DNA of 64,000 nt from Clytia hemisphaerica (Eukaryota > Cnidaria > Hydrozoa > Leptothecata > Clytiidae). The notes under the pieces were generated by a model that saw nothing but the letters and a program-made list of their open reading frames with translations, searched no databases and was not told the DNA's origin. A program made the translations under genes and the position numbers. Shown one piece after another: positions 44,397-55,624 of this stretch. Within the stretch, counting starts at the first letter, position 1. The number at the start of each line of letters is the position of its first letter. The DNA lies in contig CACVBU010001312.1 in assembly GCA_902728285.1 (NCBI GenBank), forward strand, positions 992,001 through 1,056,000. The letters are read 5' to 3'.

Positions 44397-46091
44397 CTAT
44401 CTTATTCCCTTCATATTACTCATTTCAACAGCATTCCATAAAGCAGCTACATTACCAGCACCAAAACCATGACTGTTTTCACGTTGAATGAGTTCAAAAA
44501 AGAATGTCTCTGATGGTAATATTGGTGAAGTGAACACTTGGTATAAAAACCTGAAAATGTAAAAAAGAAAGAAATTTTTGGATAATGTACATATTTTTAT
44601 GAGTTATAAAAACAAGTAGTACCAATCGCTGTGTAAACGCACTAAAATTTAAAAAAGTTTTCAAAATCAAGGCAATTTAGAGAATGATGAGAAAAACAAG
44701 CAAATCCAAACCCTTCTTCTTCTTTGTCGCCGTCAGTGTTACTTATCTTCTCTACATCGATAAGAATTCCAAGGTCTTGAACTGAGCTTGAGAGGCCACT
44801 CTGACGTGTCTCTAGTTTATTCAAGGTAGTGTCAATCTGAAAATTTAGATATTATTAATACATTATTTAAAATAGTAAAATCGATTTTGACGATAAAATA
44901 GCCCTTTTGGAAAAACAGAACAAATCAAAGAAAACAAAATGAAAAATAACAATTCAAACGAAGAATTACTATGTTGTAGTACTCTATTGGTGGTGATAAA
45001 AATTTGACTCCGTTCTGATGCCAGATTTTTGTGTCTTGCACGATGGCAGATGATTTGAAGGCTACATGCTGAACACCAGGTCCATTGTGTTTCTTTAGAA
45101 AGCTATTAATCTGATCCTTTCCTAAAGAATGGTAATATAATTATATTAAAAGCTGTGTAAGTAAAATTTTTATTTCAGATGGAATCACTGCTGTTTCGAA
45201 TAAACATAAGTTGTTCTTGACGTTCACAAACCAAAAGACAGTGTCACGCTATGCTCTGCTATTCCTTTCCCCTGAAAAGTATCTTTCCTTTAATAAATTC
45301 AGAAGAGAATACTTACCTTCTAATTCTAATGATTCACAAAATACAAATTTGAATCTTTCGTTTCCAATTTCATGTTCTTCTGTAATCAAGCCAGCCTCTG
45401 AGCAGGGATGAGCTACTAAGGTATACAGTCTTATTCCTTGACCCATCTTGGAACGAATTACAAGGCTATCATCTTTTTCTAGTCTGTTACAATAAAAATT
45501 AAATAATTGCAAGCATTCTTTATACCACATGATGTGTTTCATTGTTTCACCACAAGGCACAGCTAACGCAACATGGTCAATACAATCAAACATTTCGTTA
45601 TTCTTCTCCTGGTCAACAAGGCTTTCTTCATATGAGACAAAACCAGGCAGAAAATCTCCATGAAAATTTGTTTTGTTTAAAATGGTATGTTGTAAATTTC
45701 CAATTGGTGATTTCACAATGGCTTTACTGATGATGTGCAAACATGGTGTTAAATTACTTTTACAATTCTTACATGGTTTACACACTCCAGAATAGGTTTG
45801 ACATGATTCAGTTCTTGGTGACTGGACTACAATGCTTCCGTTATTTAAAGTATTTTGACAGATTGTTTCCAAATCTTCAACAACAAAAGCAACATCATCA
45901 ACAGTGTCTGCAATTTGCTCTGAGGATTGCTTTAACAAAATAAAAATGTCTCCATGCCTCAAGACTTCAATTATATCCTTACTTTTGTTGACTACCAAGT
46001 ACCCATATGCTTTGAATGAATACAGTGAAGTGAACTTAATCTTTGCTTTTAGAGCATCATTACATGTGATGGTTAAGTGATGTAGCTTCAT
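44397..46091 (-). CDS. HPDL: 4-hydroxyphenylpyruvate dioxygenase-like protein (HPDL)
   Basis: Minus-strand exons, in order: 46091-45317, 45121-44970, 44836-44712, 44550-44397, with intron phases 1, 0, 2, giving 401 aa. The ends are GT..AG; the third donor (GG|GTTTGG) is weak. The N-terminal vicinal-oxygen-chelate domain is followed by the catalytic domain with all three iron ligands of the HPPD fold: His near 173 (IDHVALAVP), His near 277 (GPGVQHVAF), Glu near 370 (FFFELIQREN). The C-terminus HGFGAGNVAALW matches the HPPD/HPDL gate helix. HPPD makes homogentisate in tyrosine breakdown. Human HPDL is a mitochondrial relative reported to make 4-hydroxymandelate. I favour HPDL by overall resemblance, but true HPPD is not excluded. 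An odd Cys-rich insert (Cys 97, 104, 107, 110, 117) lies in the N-terminal domain. Confidence 0.8.
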
Positions 46092-47715
46092 AATTGCTTT
46101 ATTGGAGCATATTTTTATAATTCACTTAAATAAAAGAATCAGATTTTTAAGATTCCTGACAAAACACATTCCAACAAGAAAGGTCAGTATCACTGATTGA
46201 AAAAGTATTTATTCCTCTCTGACAACTGACTAAAGAATCAATATAGCTTCAATCAGCCATTCTGACCTTCCAATTATTCTTGTCTCTAAAGCAAGGTATC
46301 AGAATTAGATGAGGGATGTCAATATTAGACCAACTGATGGTAGTTGTTCATTTTAGGCAATCATAATCCAGCAGTATCAGAAAATTTCAAAAAGTATGTA
46401 AAAAGAAACATGACCTAAAAATAAACATTTCCTTGGATTTCAAATAAAAATAACAAGGAAATATGTTCCATGTTAGTCAATCACAACTATACAGCAACGG
46501 TCGCTCCTCTGTACCACTGGAGGGAAACATGCACAGACTCCAATTTATAGAGCAACTAAAGCAGTATCAGTGCATAACAATCCTTGATATTCAAAAAACT
46601 TAACATGCTTACCAAAGTTGTCTTTTTGATTTCCCAAACATTTGTTTTGAGCATTCACTCAATTACAGTAATTACACTTTAGGTCACTAGGGTTCATCAT
46701 ATACACATGATTTTACTCACGTGGCTGAAGTGCCTACAACAATCCAGGGGTAAGTGTCAAAGCAACACAGATTATTCTTAAAGTGATGAAGTATCTTTTC
46801 GCATTGACAATCAAATATTATAGGCAACCACCAATAATATGTCTGCCTGACCGACTCACCTTCAAAACATAAATCCTGAGTTGGCCAAGTCGCAATAATG
46901 CCGGAAAATTATTTTGATGGCTAAGCCCTTTTTCACATCACCAATCGCTTCAAGTTTTTGTTTACTTCACCCACATTGAGTCCCATTTGATTTTTTTTCT
47001 GTCCATCCTCATTGAAATTATCAAGTTGAAATTCACTGACGTGGTAGAGCCGGTACACCCTGAGGGCCAAAAATCAGGTCCTAAGATCAACGTATTTCAC
47101 TGGATTCTTTGGGATTTACTAAATTTAAAAAATCCAACAACATTTGCTACCGACTGACCAATTGACTGGATTTGGAGATGTTTTGTGACCTGAACGGAAC
47201 ATATATATTATTGATATACGCCATAGTATATTAAATTATGTTTTCTTAATCAAAAAATTCATTTCGAATATTACATACATACTAAAACGCCGCCAGCTTT
47301 TGGTCTATTGCTCAAAAAATAGTATTTAAAAACTATGAATTTATAATAATTACAAAAAACAAAAAATTTGCTGCTTCATTACTGTAGTGAAATATTCAAG
47401 AAATTCCTAGTTTCAATTTTCAGTGGGCATTTTTCTAGCGATTCGTTTATCGCGCTTTTTTGTGTCACACAAACTTCCTCAACCATTTGTAATACATGCA
47501 TTGCCGAATTGGCCTAATTTAACTTGAGTCCCGAGTGGGATTTGACTTCAGACAAAGGATTTTTGTCCATTTTATACTTAACCACAAGTCGTTCATGCCA
47601 TTATGCGTTTAAGCCTATTCTTATTTGCCGGAATCCAATTTCAACCTCATTGTAACACGCCTGGAAAAGTATTATACAGAGTTAAAATTCTGGAAATGAT
47701 TGTCCGCGTTTGTAC

Positions 47716-47800
47716 CGCCAACTGCTCTAACTTGGGACTATCTGACAAAACATGGGACGGCAATTTGGCCACCATTTCACCAAACCTCCAAAGTCAAGTG
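47716..47800. repeat. Fragment of inverted-repeat family D
   Basis: Matches the reverse complement of about 55885-55965 over roughly 80 bases (AACTTGGGACTATYTGACAA, then GGGACGG and GGCCACCATTTCACC). Only one end of the element is present. Confidence 0.6.
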
Positions 47801-48030
47801 TTAAGGGACTTAGCACAAGGCAATTTTTTGGGGGCAGCTAAATTGTTGGGGGGGGGGACCTTACTTTGTTGGGGGAGCTAGAAACCTGGCTGATACTATG
47901 TAATAAGTAACAACAGAGATTATAATACTACCCACATTAACTCAGTCCCGAATCTAGCCTTTTTTAAGCACGTTCAGGACCGTCCCGAATCCAACCTTTT
48001 TGTACACTAAATCAGGAATACATTATTATG

Positions 48031-48235
48031 TGGATTTATTGTCCCAACATAGTATTTCGCCTTCTTTAGAACCGTTGTAAAAAGTATTTCTTTAAAGAAG
48101 GCAGAATACTATATTGGGGCAATGAATCAATATAGTGTATCCCGCCTTCTTTAAAAACATTTGAAAGCGTGTTTTTTTTAAAGAAGGCGGAATACACCAT
48201 GTGGATTTATTGTCCCAACATGTTATTCCTTGTTC
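48031..48235. repeat. Nested palindromes with GAAGGCGGAATAC units
   Basis: Five alternating units: TTATTGTCCCAACATAGTAT...GCCTTCTTTA, its complement TAAAGAAGGCAGAATACTAT, then GTATCCCGCCTTCTTTA, its complement, then a third direct TTATTGTCCCAACAT. The stretch can fold into two adjacent hairpins. The flanking direct repeats near 47971 and 48333 may mark a larger element. Confidence 0.65.
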
Positions 48236-48661
48236 TTTAGAAATTTGGAAAAAGCAAGGAAAATTTCTCCTTGCTATAGTATATATACTTTTATTTTTGG
48301 GTCCTGAATTCAACCTTTTCGTAGGCCAATTCGGGACCGTCCCGAATCCAACCTTTAGTCCCCAAACGTTTAATTAAAAAATGTGATATATAATTAGCCA
48401 GGACTCAAGTAAAAGTATATAATATATCAAACATTAAACTGACTGTTTTTTTTCTGGGAACTGGCCCATATAATAGCATATTATTCATCAGAAACTTTTA
48501 AAATTATCTGCCATCATGACTTTCCTGAAGCTTATCCGAAATTAACCAATAGGCAGTTTGGTAAAATCTGTGTGTTTTCATTATGTAAACGAAAGTACTT
48601 ACACATAGTTGTGATGTCGAGCAAGTCAAAACGGTAGAGAACATTGTAAATTCCTTGTCAA

Positions 48662-48885
48662 TTACCATGAGATTGGGTAACTTGCATCAGTGGAGGCTAA
48701 CATGCATAGCCCTCAAATGAAAGACCTGGCTGGTCATTAAAATACAAAGTTAAATCAAAACAAAAATGGTAAAGTAAAGATGCAAGCGGAGCTGCGCAGT
48801 TGTATTTTAATGACCAGCCAGGTCATTCATTTGAGGGCTATGCATGTTAGCCTCCACTGATGCAAGTTACCCAATCTCACGGTAA
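48662..48885. repeat. MITE-like hairpin with about 90-bp arms
   Basis: The left arm (TTACCATGAGATTGGGTAAC ... GGTCATTAAAATACAA) and right arm are almost exact complements, with few mismatches, so the element is young. The loop is about 45 bp. Part of the arm reappears at 48949-48993, and the left end motif recurs at about 53727-53750. Confidence 0.8.
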
Positions 48886-48948
48886 GTAGTATAAAAAACG
48901 AATCAATCGTAACTGGCATAGCAGGTTTTGTTTTCCCAGAGGAGAACT

Positions 48949-48993
48949 TTGATTTAACTTTGTATTTTAATGACCAGCCAGGTCTTTCATTCA
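48949..48993. repeat. Third, stray arm of the neighbouring hairpin
   Basis: Matches the complement of the left-arm end plus loop start of 48662-48885 (TTTGATTTAACTTTGTATTT, then GACCAGCCAGGTCTTTCATT). It directly precedes the LINE. Confidence 0.7.
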
Positions 48994-49142
48994 ACTTTTT
49001 CAATCATGAGGAATTTATTTGACGTCAACTAGAGCACACGCTTTTTTTAACAGCTCAACATTTTTTCAAGAAAATCTCAAAAATTCTCAAAAAACAACAT
49101 TTTTGACTATTTTAAACGGAAATCTCATTCATATCCATCATA

Positions 49143-50321
49143 ATGAAGAGAATTCTTCGGAGCAGTCGAGCAGTCACACCTTCACCATTGCAATCACCAT
49201 CATCATTGGAAGAATTGAGTGCAAGCTCACAAGATCTGGAGACTTGTACACCATCACGATGTATCACTGATAAGAAAAAAGATCGACTCAAATGCACCGA
49301 GTGCGAGAGAAGTGTTCACTATTCGTGTTCTGAACTTCCTCCATACTACATCCAGCTGATTGTTGGAAAGACGAAAGGAATAAAGTTCATTTGCGTGAAC
49401 TGCGTGACTATGACCAAGAATATTGGTGCATATGCTTCCCCAAATCAAAAGGTGAAATCTCTCCAGAGAGACGTGGCAAATTGTGAAAACATCATCAAAA
49501 TCAAAGCCGAGAAAGAAGCAGAGCTGCTGAAGAAGTTCAAAGCAGACAAAATTGCGGCCGATGCCAGGGAACAAGAACTCGCTGACCTCAAAAAGAAACT
49601 GGACAACAATCCAGCACTCCACACTTTGGAATACGTTGAACAAAAGATTGAAACCAACATGGAGAAATTCAAGCACAGCATGCAAGAACTTATCAAAACA
49701 GAAATGAAGACATTGTCGGAAAAGTCTTACGCTGACGCTACAAAGACCTCTGAGGTATCTGCCAAGCAAACAACTATCAGAGAAGCTATAAGGGATGCAT
49801 GGCGTGAAGAAGAAGCAGAAGAAAATGACAAAATCAAAAGATCTCGCAACGTCGTCATCCATGGCTTAGCAGAACAAGAACAAGAAGATGACAATTCATG
49901 GGCCGAAGGTCTTGTTAAAGACACTCACACACGCGCTACTATCAAACGTGTCAGTCGCCTTGGAAAACCATCTCAGGAAAAGAAGCGCCCTTTATTAATC
50001 TGTCTATCTAGCGAAAAGGAAAAATTTTCACTCCTCGGAAACCTTCCTTCTCTCAAGGGCATCCAAAAATACAAGACAACGAGTGTAACTGAAGATCTAA
50101 CACAAGATGAAAGAAAGAACGTAAGGGAACTATCGTTTAAAGCTAAAACTAGAAATGAGAATGATAACTCTGATATCTATAAATGGAGAGTTCGAGGGGA
50201 CTCAAAAAACGGATTCGACATCATCAAGGTCAAAATCAGATCTCAAACAAAGAAGACAGACACGAAGAATGTAGTATTCGCCAAGAATCTTACTCAAACG
50301 AAAACAATCGGAGAACAATAA
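49143..50321 (+). CDS. LINE ORF1 protein, PHD-like finger and coiled coil
   Basis: 392 aa. Residues about 35-85 have C-x2-C, H-x2-C and C-x2-C spacing (KCTECERSVHYSC ... FICVNC), a PHD-like zinc finger found in ORF1 of CR1-type LINEs. A long charged coiled coil follows (about 100-235), then a domain with RNVVIHGLAE and VSRLGKP, seen in related ORF1 proteins. Such proteins bind element RNA. The start ATG is the first in frame and the frame is intact. Confidence 0.8.
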   Translation: MKRILRSSRAVTPSPLQSPSSLEELSASSQDLETCTPSRCITDKKKDRLKCTECERSVHYSCSELPPYYIQLIVGKTKGIKFICVNCVTMTKNIGAYASPNQKVKSLQRDVANCENIIKIKAEKEAELLKKFKADKIAADAREQELADLKKKLDNNPALHTLEYVEQKIETNMEKFKHSMQELIKTEMKTLSEKSYADATKTSEVSAKQTTIREAIRDAWREEEAEENDKIKRSRNVVIHGLAEQEQEDDNSWAEGLVKDTHTRATIKRVSRLGKPSQEKKRPLLICLSSEKEKFSLLGNLPSLKGIQKYKTTSVTEDLTQDERKNVRELSFKAKTRNENDNSDIYKWRVRGDSKNGFDIIKVKIRSQTKKTDTKNVVFAKNLTQTKTIGEQ

Positions 50322-51440
50322 TTCAAGAAAACCATAACGTAAATCAAGTAGATGATGTTGAAATAAAGATCAACGAAATCAGGATCTTTTATTGCAACGC
50401 CGACACGCTAACACCCGAGAAGAAGCGACAACTTGTGCTTGATGTAGAGAAACATCATCCCCCACATCATTGCGATATGTGAGGTGAAACCAAAGCACGG
50501 TGGGACTGCGAGAGCTACACGAACACGAGATTAAACATTATAAATGTGTCAGTCATACGAACATGACCACTGGCATCGGTCGCGGGATAATTATTCTTGC
50601 TCATTCATCGATCAAACATTTGGTCACCGATGTCAACCAATCAATGAACCAAGTCAATTTCAATGAAGCATCCACAATCGAAATTCGTCTATCCGGAAAC
50701 GATCTCCTGGTCTTCTCCTGTATCTATCGCTCCCCTACGAACAATGACACGTCAGCTGAAAATAACAACAAGCTGAATCATCTAATCAAAGATATCGCAT
50801 CAAACAACAAATACTCTCATAAATGCTTTGTCGGGGACTTTAACTTCCCAACAATCAATTGGAAAAATTGGACGACGCCACATCTCGAGGAAAGCAAAGA
50901 AGAAAAGTTTCTTGAAGCCCTTCGCGACTCCTTTCTCCACCAAAGTGTAGACGAACCAACCAGATGCCGTGGGACTGACGACCCATCTTTTAGTCGATCT
51001 CATTTTAACAGGTGAAGCTAACCAAGCTCTATGTCTAGAGTATCTCAGTCCTTTGTGTTTAAGCGATCATAGTTGCTTGACCTTCAGTATCAAATGTGAT
51101 GCTGTATTGAAACCTAAATCAGAAAGATACAAGTATGAGGACGCAGACTTTGAAGCAATGAAACAAGATCTCAACTCTGATGATTGGTACAAGCAATTTC
51201 CCGAGATGGCTAATTCTAAGTCAACCGAGGAGCTTTGGCAGCTTTTCGGAAAGAAGATTTTGGATATACGAAACCGTTTTGTACCCATAAAGATCATCGG
51301 TGGTCAAAACTGGAAGAAGAAAGGTAAAATACCTATTGGAGTTCAACTTCGGAAAGAAATAGCAGAGAAGAGACGCCTCCATCGGAAATGGATGAAATCA
51401 CCGCCCGAAGAAAAAGAATACAATCGAGCAAATACACCCC
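50322..51440 (+). pseudogene. LINE ORF2 endonuclease part, frame-shifted
   Basis: Apurinic-endonuclease-like pieces lie in three frames: one ending at 50482, one at 50500-51015 with FSCIYRSP and GDFNFPTINW, one at 50969-51445 with LSDHSCLTFSI. A short intervening stretch around 50460-50500 has the ICEVKPKH-type motif in yet another frame. At least three or four single-base shifts separate them and the RT frame. This copy could not make a complete ORF2 protein. Confidence 0.8.
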
Positions 51441-53286
51441 TGTAAGAAACAGAGTGAACAAATTGATGAGACAAGCTCACAGGAACTACGAACAAAGAAT
51501 TTGTGATAACGCAAAGACCAAACCGAAGATCTTCTGGTCACATGTGCGTAACAAGATGAAATCTTCTAGTACAGTTTCATCACTACTTGAATCACCAAAT
51601 GTCAAAACATCGTTAAAGCATGAAGATCACGAAAAAGCCAATATACTTCAACGACAGTTCTGCAGTGTATTCACAAAAGAAGCAGTAGGTGAGCTTCCTG
51701 CATTTGAAAAGAGAACTGATTCATCCATCGGAGATATTCATATCTCTGAGGAGATGGTACAGAATCAATTGAAAGAGCTCAACCATAATAAGTCATTCGG
51801 TCCAGACGAAATACACCCTAGGATACTAGCGGAATTATCTGACTATCTGTCTCTACCCTTAGCTGTAATCATGAACAAATCTTTAGTTGAAGGCTCATTA
51901 CCACGAGATTGGAAGGTGGCACATGTCACACCTATCTACAAAAACAAGGGACCTCAGAATTTGGCAGTCAATTATCGACCGGTTAGTTTGACATCGGTAG
52001 TGTGCAAATTAATGGAATCAATACTGAGGAAACACATCATGAAGCACCTTTCCGATCATAATCTTTTATCGAACAAACAATATGGCTTCATTAACAACCG
52101 TTCAACCGTGACACAGCTTTTGTACTATCTGGATAAATGTTATGAGAGCATCTCGAAAGGAAACGTTGTTGACAGTATCTACTTCGATTTTGCTAAGGCT
52201 TTCGACACTGTACCCCACCGTCGACTATGCAAGAAACTATCAGCATATGGCATCAACGGTTCAATCTTAAAATGGATAACGTCATTTCTAACAGGTCGAA
52301 CACAATCAGTAAAAGTGAACCAGTCCTTCTCGACTACAGACCCTGTAGTGAGTGGTATTCCACAGGGTAGTGTACTGGGACCAATACTGTTCGTGCTATA
52401 CATCAATGATCTTCCTGAAAAGGTCATCTCATTGATCCTATTGTTTGCTGATGATACCAAAATCTTCAAAGAAGTCAACTGCATCGAAGACTCTGTTTCC
52501 CTTCAGAATGATATAGACGCACTTGTAGAGTGGTCGAAAGACTGGCTATTACAATTCCATCCTGAAAAGTGTCACGTTCTGACGCTAGGAAAGTTTGGAA
52601 ACATCAAACATGCTCATCCATATTCCCTAGATGGACGCCAATTGGAACACGTCTTTGAAGAAAAAGATCTTGGAATCCTCATTGACTCAGAACTTACATT
52701 TGAAGAACACATTGCAAAGCAAGTCAAAAAAGCAAACGCGATACTTGGCATAATCAATCGAGGATTTGTAAACATGAGTACAAGTACATTTAAAACATTG
52801 TATTGTACGTTTGTTCACCCGCATCTGGAGTACGCTCAGTCAGTATGGTCTCCGTTTCTACGTAAACACGTAAATCTGATTGAAGGAGTACAAAGACGGG
52901 CAACAAAACTTGTTCAAAAATGTCGTAAAATGTCTTATGAAGAACGATTGCGTGAATTAGATCTTCCTACGCTCGAGTTTAGAAGACACTTTTGTGACAT
53001 GGTCCAACTTTACAAGCACATCAACTATTACGAAAAAGATACCATCCCAAACAAGATAGCCCGTCGAACGCGACCAAACAGAAGGCACAACTTTGAGATG
53101 ATTCCAAACTTTGGAAGCGATGGACTCCGTGGTGTACAAACGAATTCCTTCTTTTATCGAACTATACCAACCTGGAATAAATTGCCAAAAGATGTCGCTG
53201 AAGCAAAGACAGTCAAAGTCTTCAAAGAAAGACTCAACACTGCATGGAGTAAACACCCGAAAAGATTCAACACAAGACAATTGTAA
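51388..53286 (+). CDS. LINE ORF2 reverse transcriptase part, open frame
   Basis: 632 codons without a stop, ending TAA 53284-53286. Motifs in order: NYRPVSLTSVVCKLMESIL, DFAKAFDTVPH, GIPQGSVLGPILFVLYIND, the catalytic FADD at 52444-52455, FHPEKCHVL, LGILIDSELTFEEHI and HPHLEYAQSVWSP. These are standard for Jockey/CR1 elements. The left edge is an in-frame ATG, not a genuine start; the real protein would begin in the damaged endonuclease. Confidence 0.88.
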   Translation: MDEITARRKRIQSSKYTPVRNRVNKLMRQAHRNYEQRICDNAKTKPKIFWSHVRNKMKSSSTVSSLLESPNVKTSLKHEDHEKANILQRQFCSVFTKEAVGELPAFEKRTDSSIGDIHISEEMVQNQLKELNHNKSFGPDEIHPRILAELSDYLSLPLAVIMNKSLVEGSLPRDWKVAHVTPIYKNKGPQNLAVNYRPVSLTSVVCKLMESILRKHIMKHLSDHNLLSNKQYGFINNRSTVTQLLYYLDKCYESISKGNVVDSIYFDFAKAFDTVPHRRLCKKLSAYGINGSILKWITSFLTGRTQSVKVNQSFSTTDPVVSGIPQGSVLGPILFVLYINDLPEKVISLILLFADDTKIFKEVNCIEDSVSLQNDIDALVEWSKDWLLQFHPEKCHVLTLGKFGNIKHAHPYSLDGRQLEHVFEEKDLGILIDSELTFEEHIAKQVKKANAILGIINRGFVNMSTSTFKTLYCTFVHPHLEYAQSVWSPFLRKHVNLIEGVQRRATKLVQKCRKMSYEERLRELDLPTLEFRRHFCDMVQLYKHINYYEKDTIPNKIARRTRPNRRHNFEMIPNFGSDGLRGVQTNSFFYRTIPTWNKLPKDVAEAKTVKVFKERLNTAWSKHPKRFNTRQL

Positions 53287-54007
53287 AATACGTTGTATAT
53301 TCACGGTCAGTTCCAGAGGCCCTCGTGCGCCTAGAACTTTGTTACATTATAATAATAACAATAATAATAATAAAACGGCACATTACATTTAATGCGTGAG
53401 TGACTTTTTTAAAGCTAAATATTTCATATTTCTTTACATAATGGACATAACTCTGTAACTTTTTTGTTACGATATTGTTTTATTTATTTAATTGATTTTC
53501 AGTTCATTTACTCCCAAGATAATTACTTCGCACTTTTAACGACTTTAAAATCAACAATCACTGTTTGTTGCAATTCATTGCAGCACATTGTGTCTTTTAG
53601 ACGATTCCAATTTCAGATAACTTTTTTTTCTTCTGTTAATTGCTTGCGTCATCGATGACTTGCGAGGTATTTCTCATAATAAAAACACCACGGATTTTAC
53701 CAAGCTGATGGGGCAGGGGTAAAGTACCATGAAGTCTGGTAACTTGCATCAGTGATAGCCGGGTTTGCTTGTTTTTTATTTGAAGCTCATGAAAATCTTC
53801 AATTTTAACTCCAAATTTGACAAGATTGTTCTTTGTGTTGAGCTATAAAATTAATTATTTTGAGTAATTTAGAGCTTTCTTTTAGCTTTCCAAGCATATA
53901 TATATAATATGCAGGTGTAATATTCTACACTTTTGTCTAAAAATTCGTTCCAACTAAGGCCATTTTTAGAAAAATTAGATCTGCGGGACACAAAAAATTT
54001 CACAACT

Positions 54008-54297
54008 CATCTTTGATTTCAAAGCGCTGCGGAGGAAAAAATGTTCAGACAGTGAAACTTTCCATATTTATCAGAAAATACCTGAGAAATCCAATGGTGC
54101 TACTCTCTGAAATTAATTCTTTCATTAAAGTTATTATTTTTTACTTTTTATACTTTGGCAAGCATTTTCAGCCTGAAAATGAGGACTAAAATTATAGAGA
54201 GTGGTACCACTGAAAAATGTGACCCTTTTTTAGCCTAAAACAGTTATTTATATGCCATGGGGAATTTTTCCTCCGCAGTGCTTTGATTACAAAGATG
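54008..54297. repeat. Inverted-repeat element, CATCTTTG ends
   Basis: The left end CATCTTTGATTTCAAAGC plus GCTGCGGAGGAAAAA and the right end form complementary arms of about 35 bp around a 220-bp body. No target duplication was seen. Confidence 0.6.
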
Positions 54298-55289
54298 GTA
54301 GGTTCAGCAATTTTAACTTCCGCTTTACAGCGTTTTTATTGTTTTTTGCAATGTCTTCTTTTTCAAAAAAATGTCTTTTCATTTCTTCCTTGAAGTGTTA
54401 GCAAGCCATTACAAAAGAATTTGATAAAAGTCTGCAGTCGAAATGAAGATATCTGGAATATCTTGACTCAATACAAAAGCTTGAATTTTCAATTTTTGCA
54501 GCATATTTTGGTGCCGCAGGTTATGCCATATCTGGGCTAAATTGTCAACCTCAAATATACTATACCTACCTCCTTTGTAGACAGAAGAAAAACACATATT
54601 TGCCAGTATGGAAAAGGTTATTATGGTGAATTAGATACAAGAACAGCGTTTGGCAGATTCATCATTTTATGCGCATGGGATCAAAATGATAGAAATTTTT
54701 AGAGAGAAAGTTATGAAACTACACAGTGGACTTTGACCTGAAAAACAAATTTTAACCTGAGTCAAAACTTTTCTTTCCTACCAAGGCTTTAGCGCGATAT
54801 ATTTATACTGAGAGAAGTTGGAGAGCTTTCTACGCGTCTTGTGCTCTTCATAAGAAGTGAAAGTTTGCCTAGTGACCTACGGCCCATCGGCGCCAATACG
54901 GAGGGAAGAGCCAGTGACAAGTCATAGGACTTCACATTTCCTATTTTTTTGAAAAAGTAATAGTAAAATCAACTCATTTTGACTGTGTTGGCTTTTTTGT
55001 AAGTATTTACCTACATTTTAATTTATTTTCAGAAATTCTGTCATGTCAGTCAGTCTGGGATCTTTTTTTTTCAGATTTAGCTAAAGATAAATTGGGCTCT
55101 TTATAAACTTTACTACTGAAAAAACTCAATTAGGGTTTGGATGACAGGAATTTTCAGATAAAAAAGCATTCAGAAATCCTGTCAATTTTTCAAAGTGCTA
55201 TGGAAATTCCACATTTCCACATTCCAATGTTTTTAGTTTTTCTTAAAGATATATGATTTCTATTTCTAGAAATACCGTTGGTAAAAAAA

Positions 55290-55533
55290 GGGGGGGTTTG
55301 TACTTTTAAGGTGTGGACGGGATTGGCCCTTTTTTAGTACGGTATTACGGGATTTGACGAAAAAAGAGATGGGAAAGCGGTATTTTAAAATCAGACGGTG
55401 ACGGTATTTAGGTAAATTTTTGCCTGGTACAAGCTGGTGTGACGGTGTTATTATTTTTTCAATTTTCAGGATTCCGGGATTCAGCAAAATTTTTGACGGG
55501 AAAACGGTATTTCGAACCCCTACAAACCCCCCC
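55290..55533. repeat. Inverted-repeat element, poly-G ends
   Basis: Ends GGGGGGGTTTGTA and its complement. Inside are several copies of ACGGTATT and CGGGATT. Probably a short non-autonomous transposon. Confidence 0.5.
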
Positions 55534-55624
55534 TTAATGTAGCGATAAAATGGTCAAAAACATGGTTTGATAGCCACCACAGGGATTACTCAGATGGTTT
55601 AAACCATTGTTTTTTTGTTGACGT

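Larger units (their letters stand above)
46092..49018. other. Palindrome-rich spacer between HPDL and the LINE
   Basis: No coding frame is supported. Contents: a fragment (47716-47800) of the element also seen at 55625-55962, a direct repeat (GACCGTCCCGAATCCAACCT) at about 47971 and 48333, nested palindromes between those repeats (48031-48235), and a strong hairpin (48662-48885) with a stray third arm (48949-48993). Confidence 0.55.
49019..53377 (+). mobile_element. CR1/Jockey-type LINE, nearly full length, damaged
   Basis: Two-part non-LTR retrotransposon: an ORF1 protein with a PHD-like zinc finger, then an endonuclease and reverse transcriptase. It ends in an (AAT/AAC)n tail at about 53348-53377. 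The endonuclease region is broken by several frame shifts while ORF1 and the RT frame are open. The left boundary is approximate. CR1-like assignment rests on overall RT motifs and the PHD-type ORF1. Confidence 0.85.

Noticed and set aside
44642..44824. 60-codon minus-strand frame taken as a separate gene
   Set aside because: It is the third HPDL exon read past its donor.
49254..49862. 202-codon minus-strand frame
   Set aside because: Antisense to LINE ORF1, whose zinc-finger and coiled-coil features show that the plus strand is coding.
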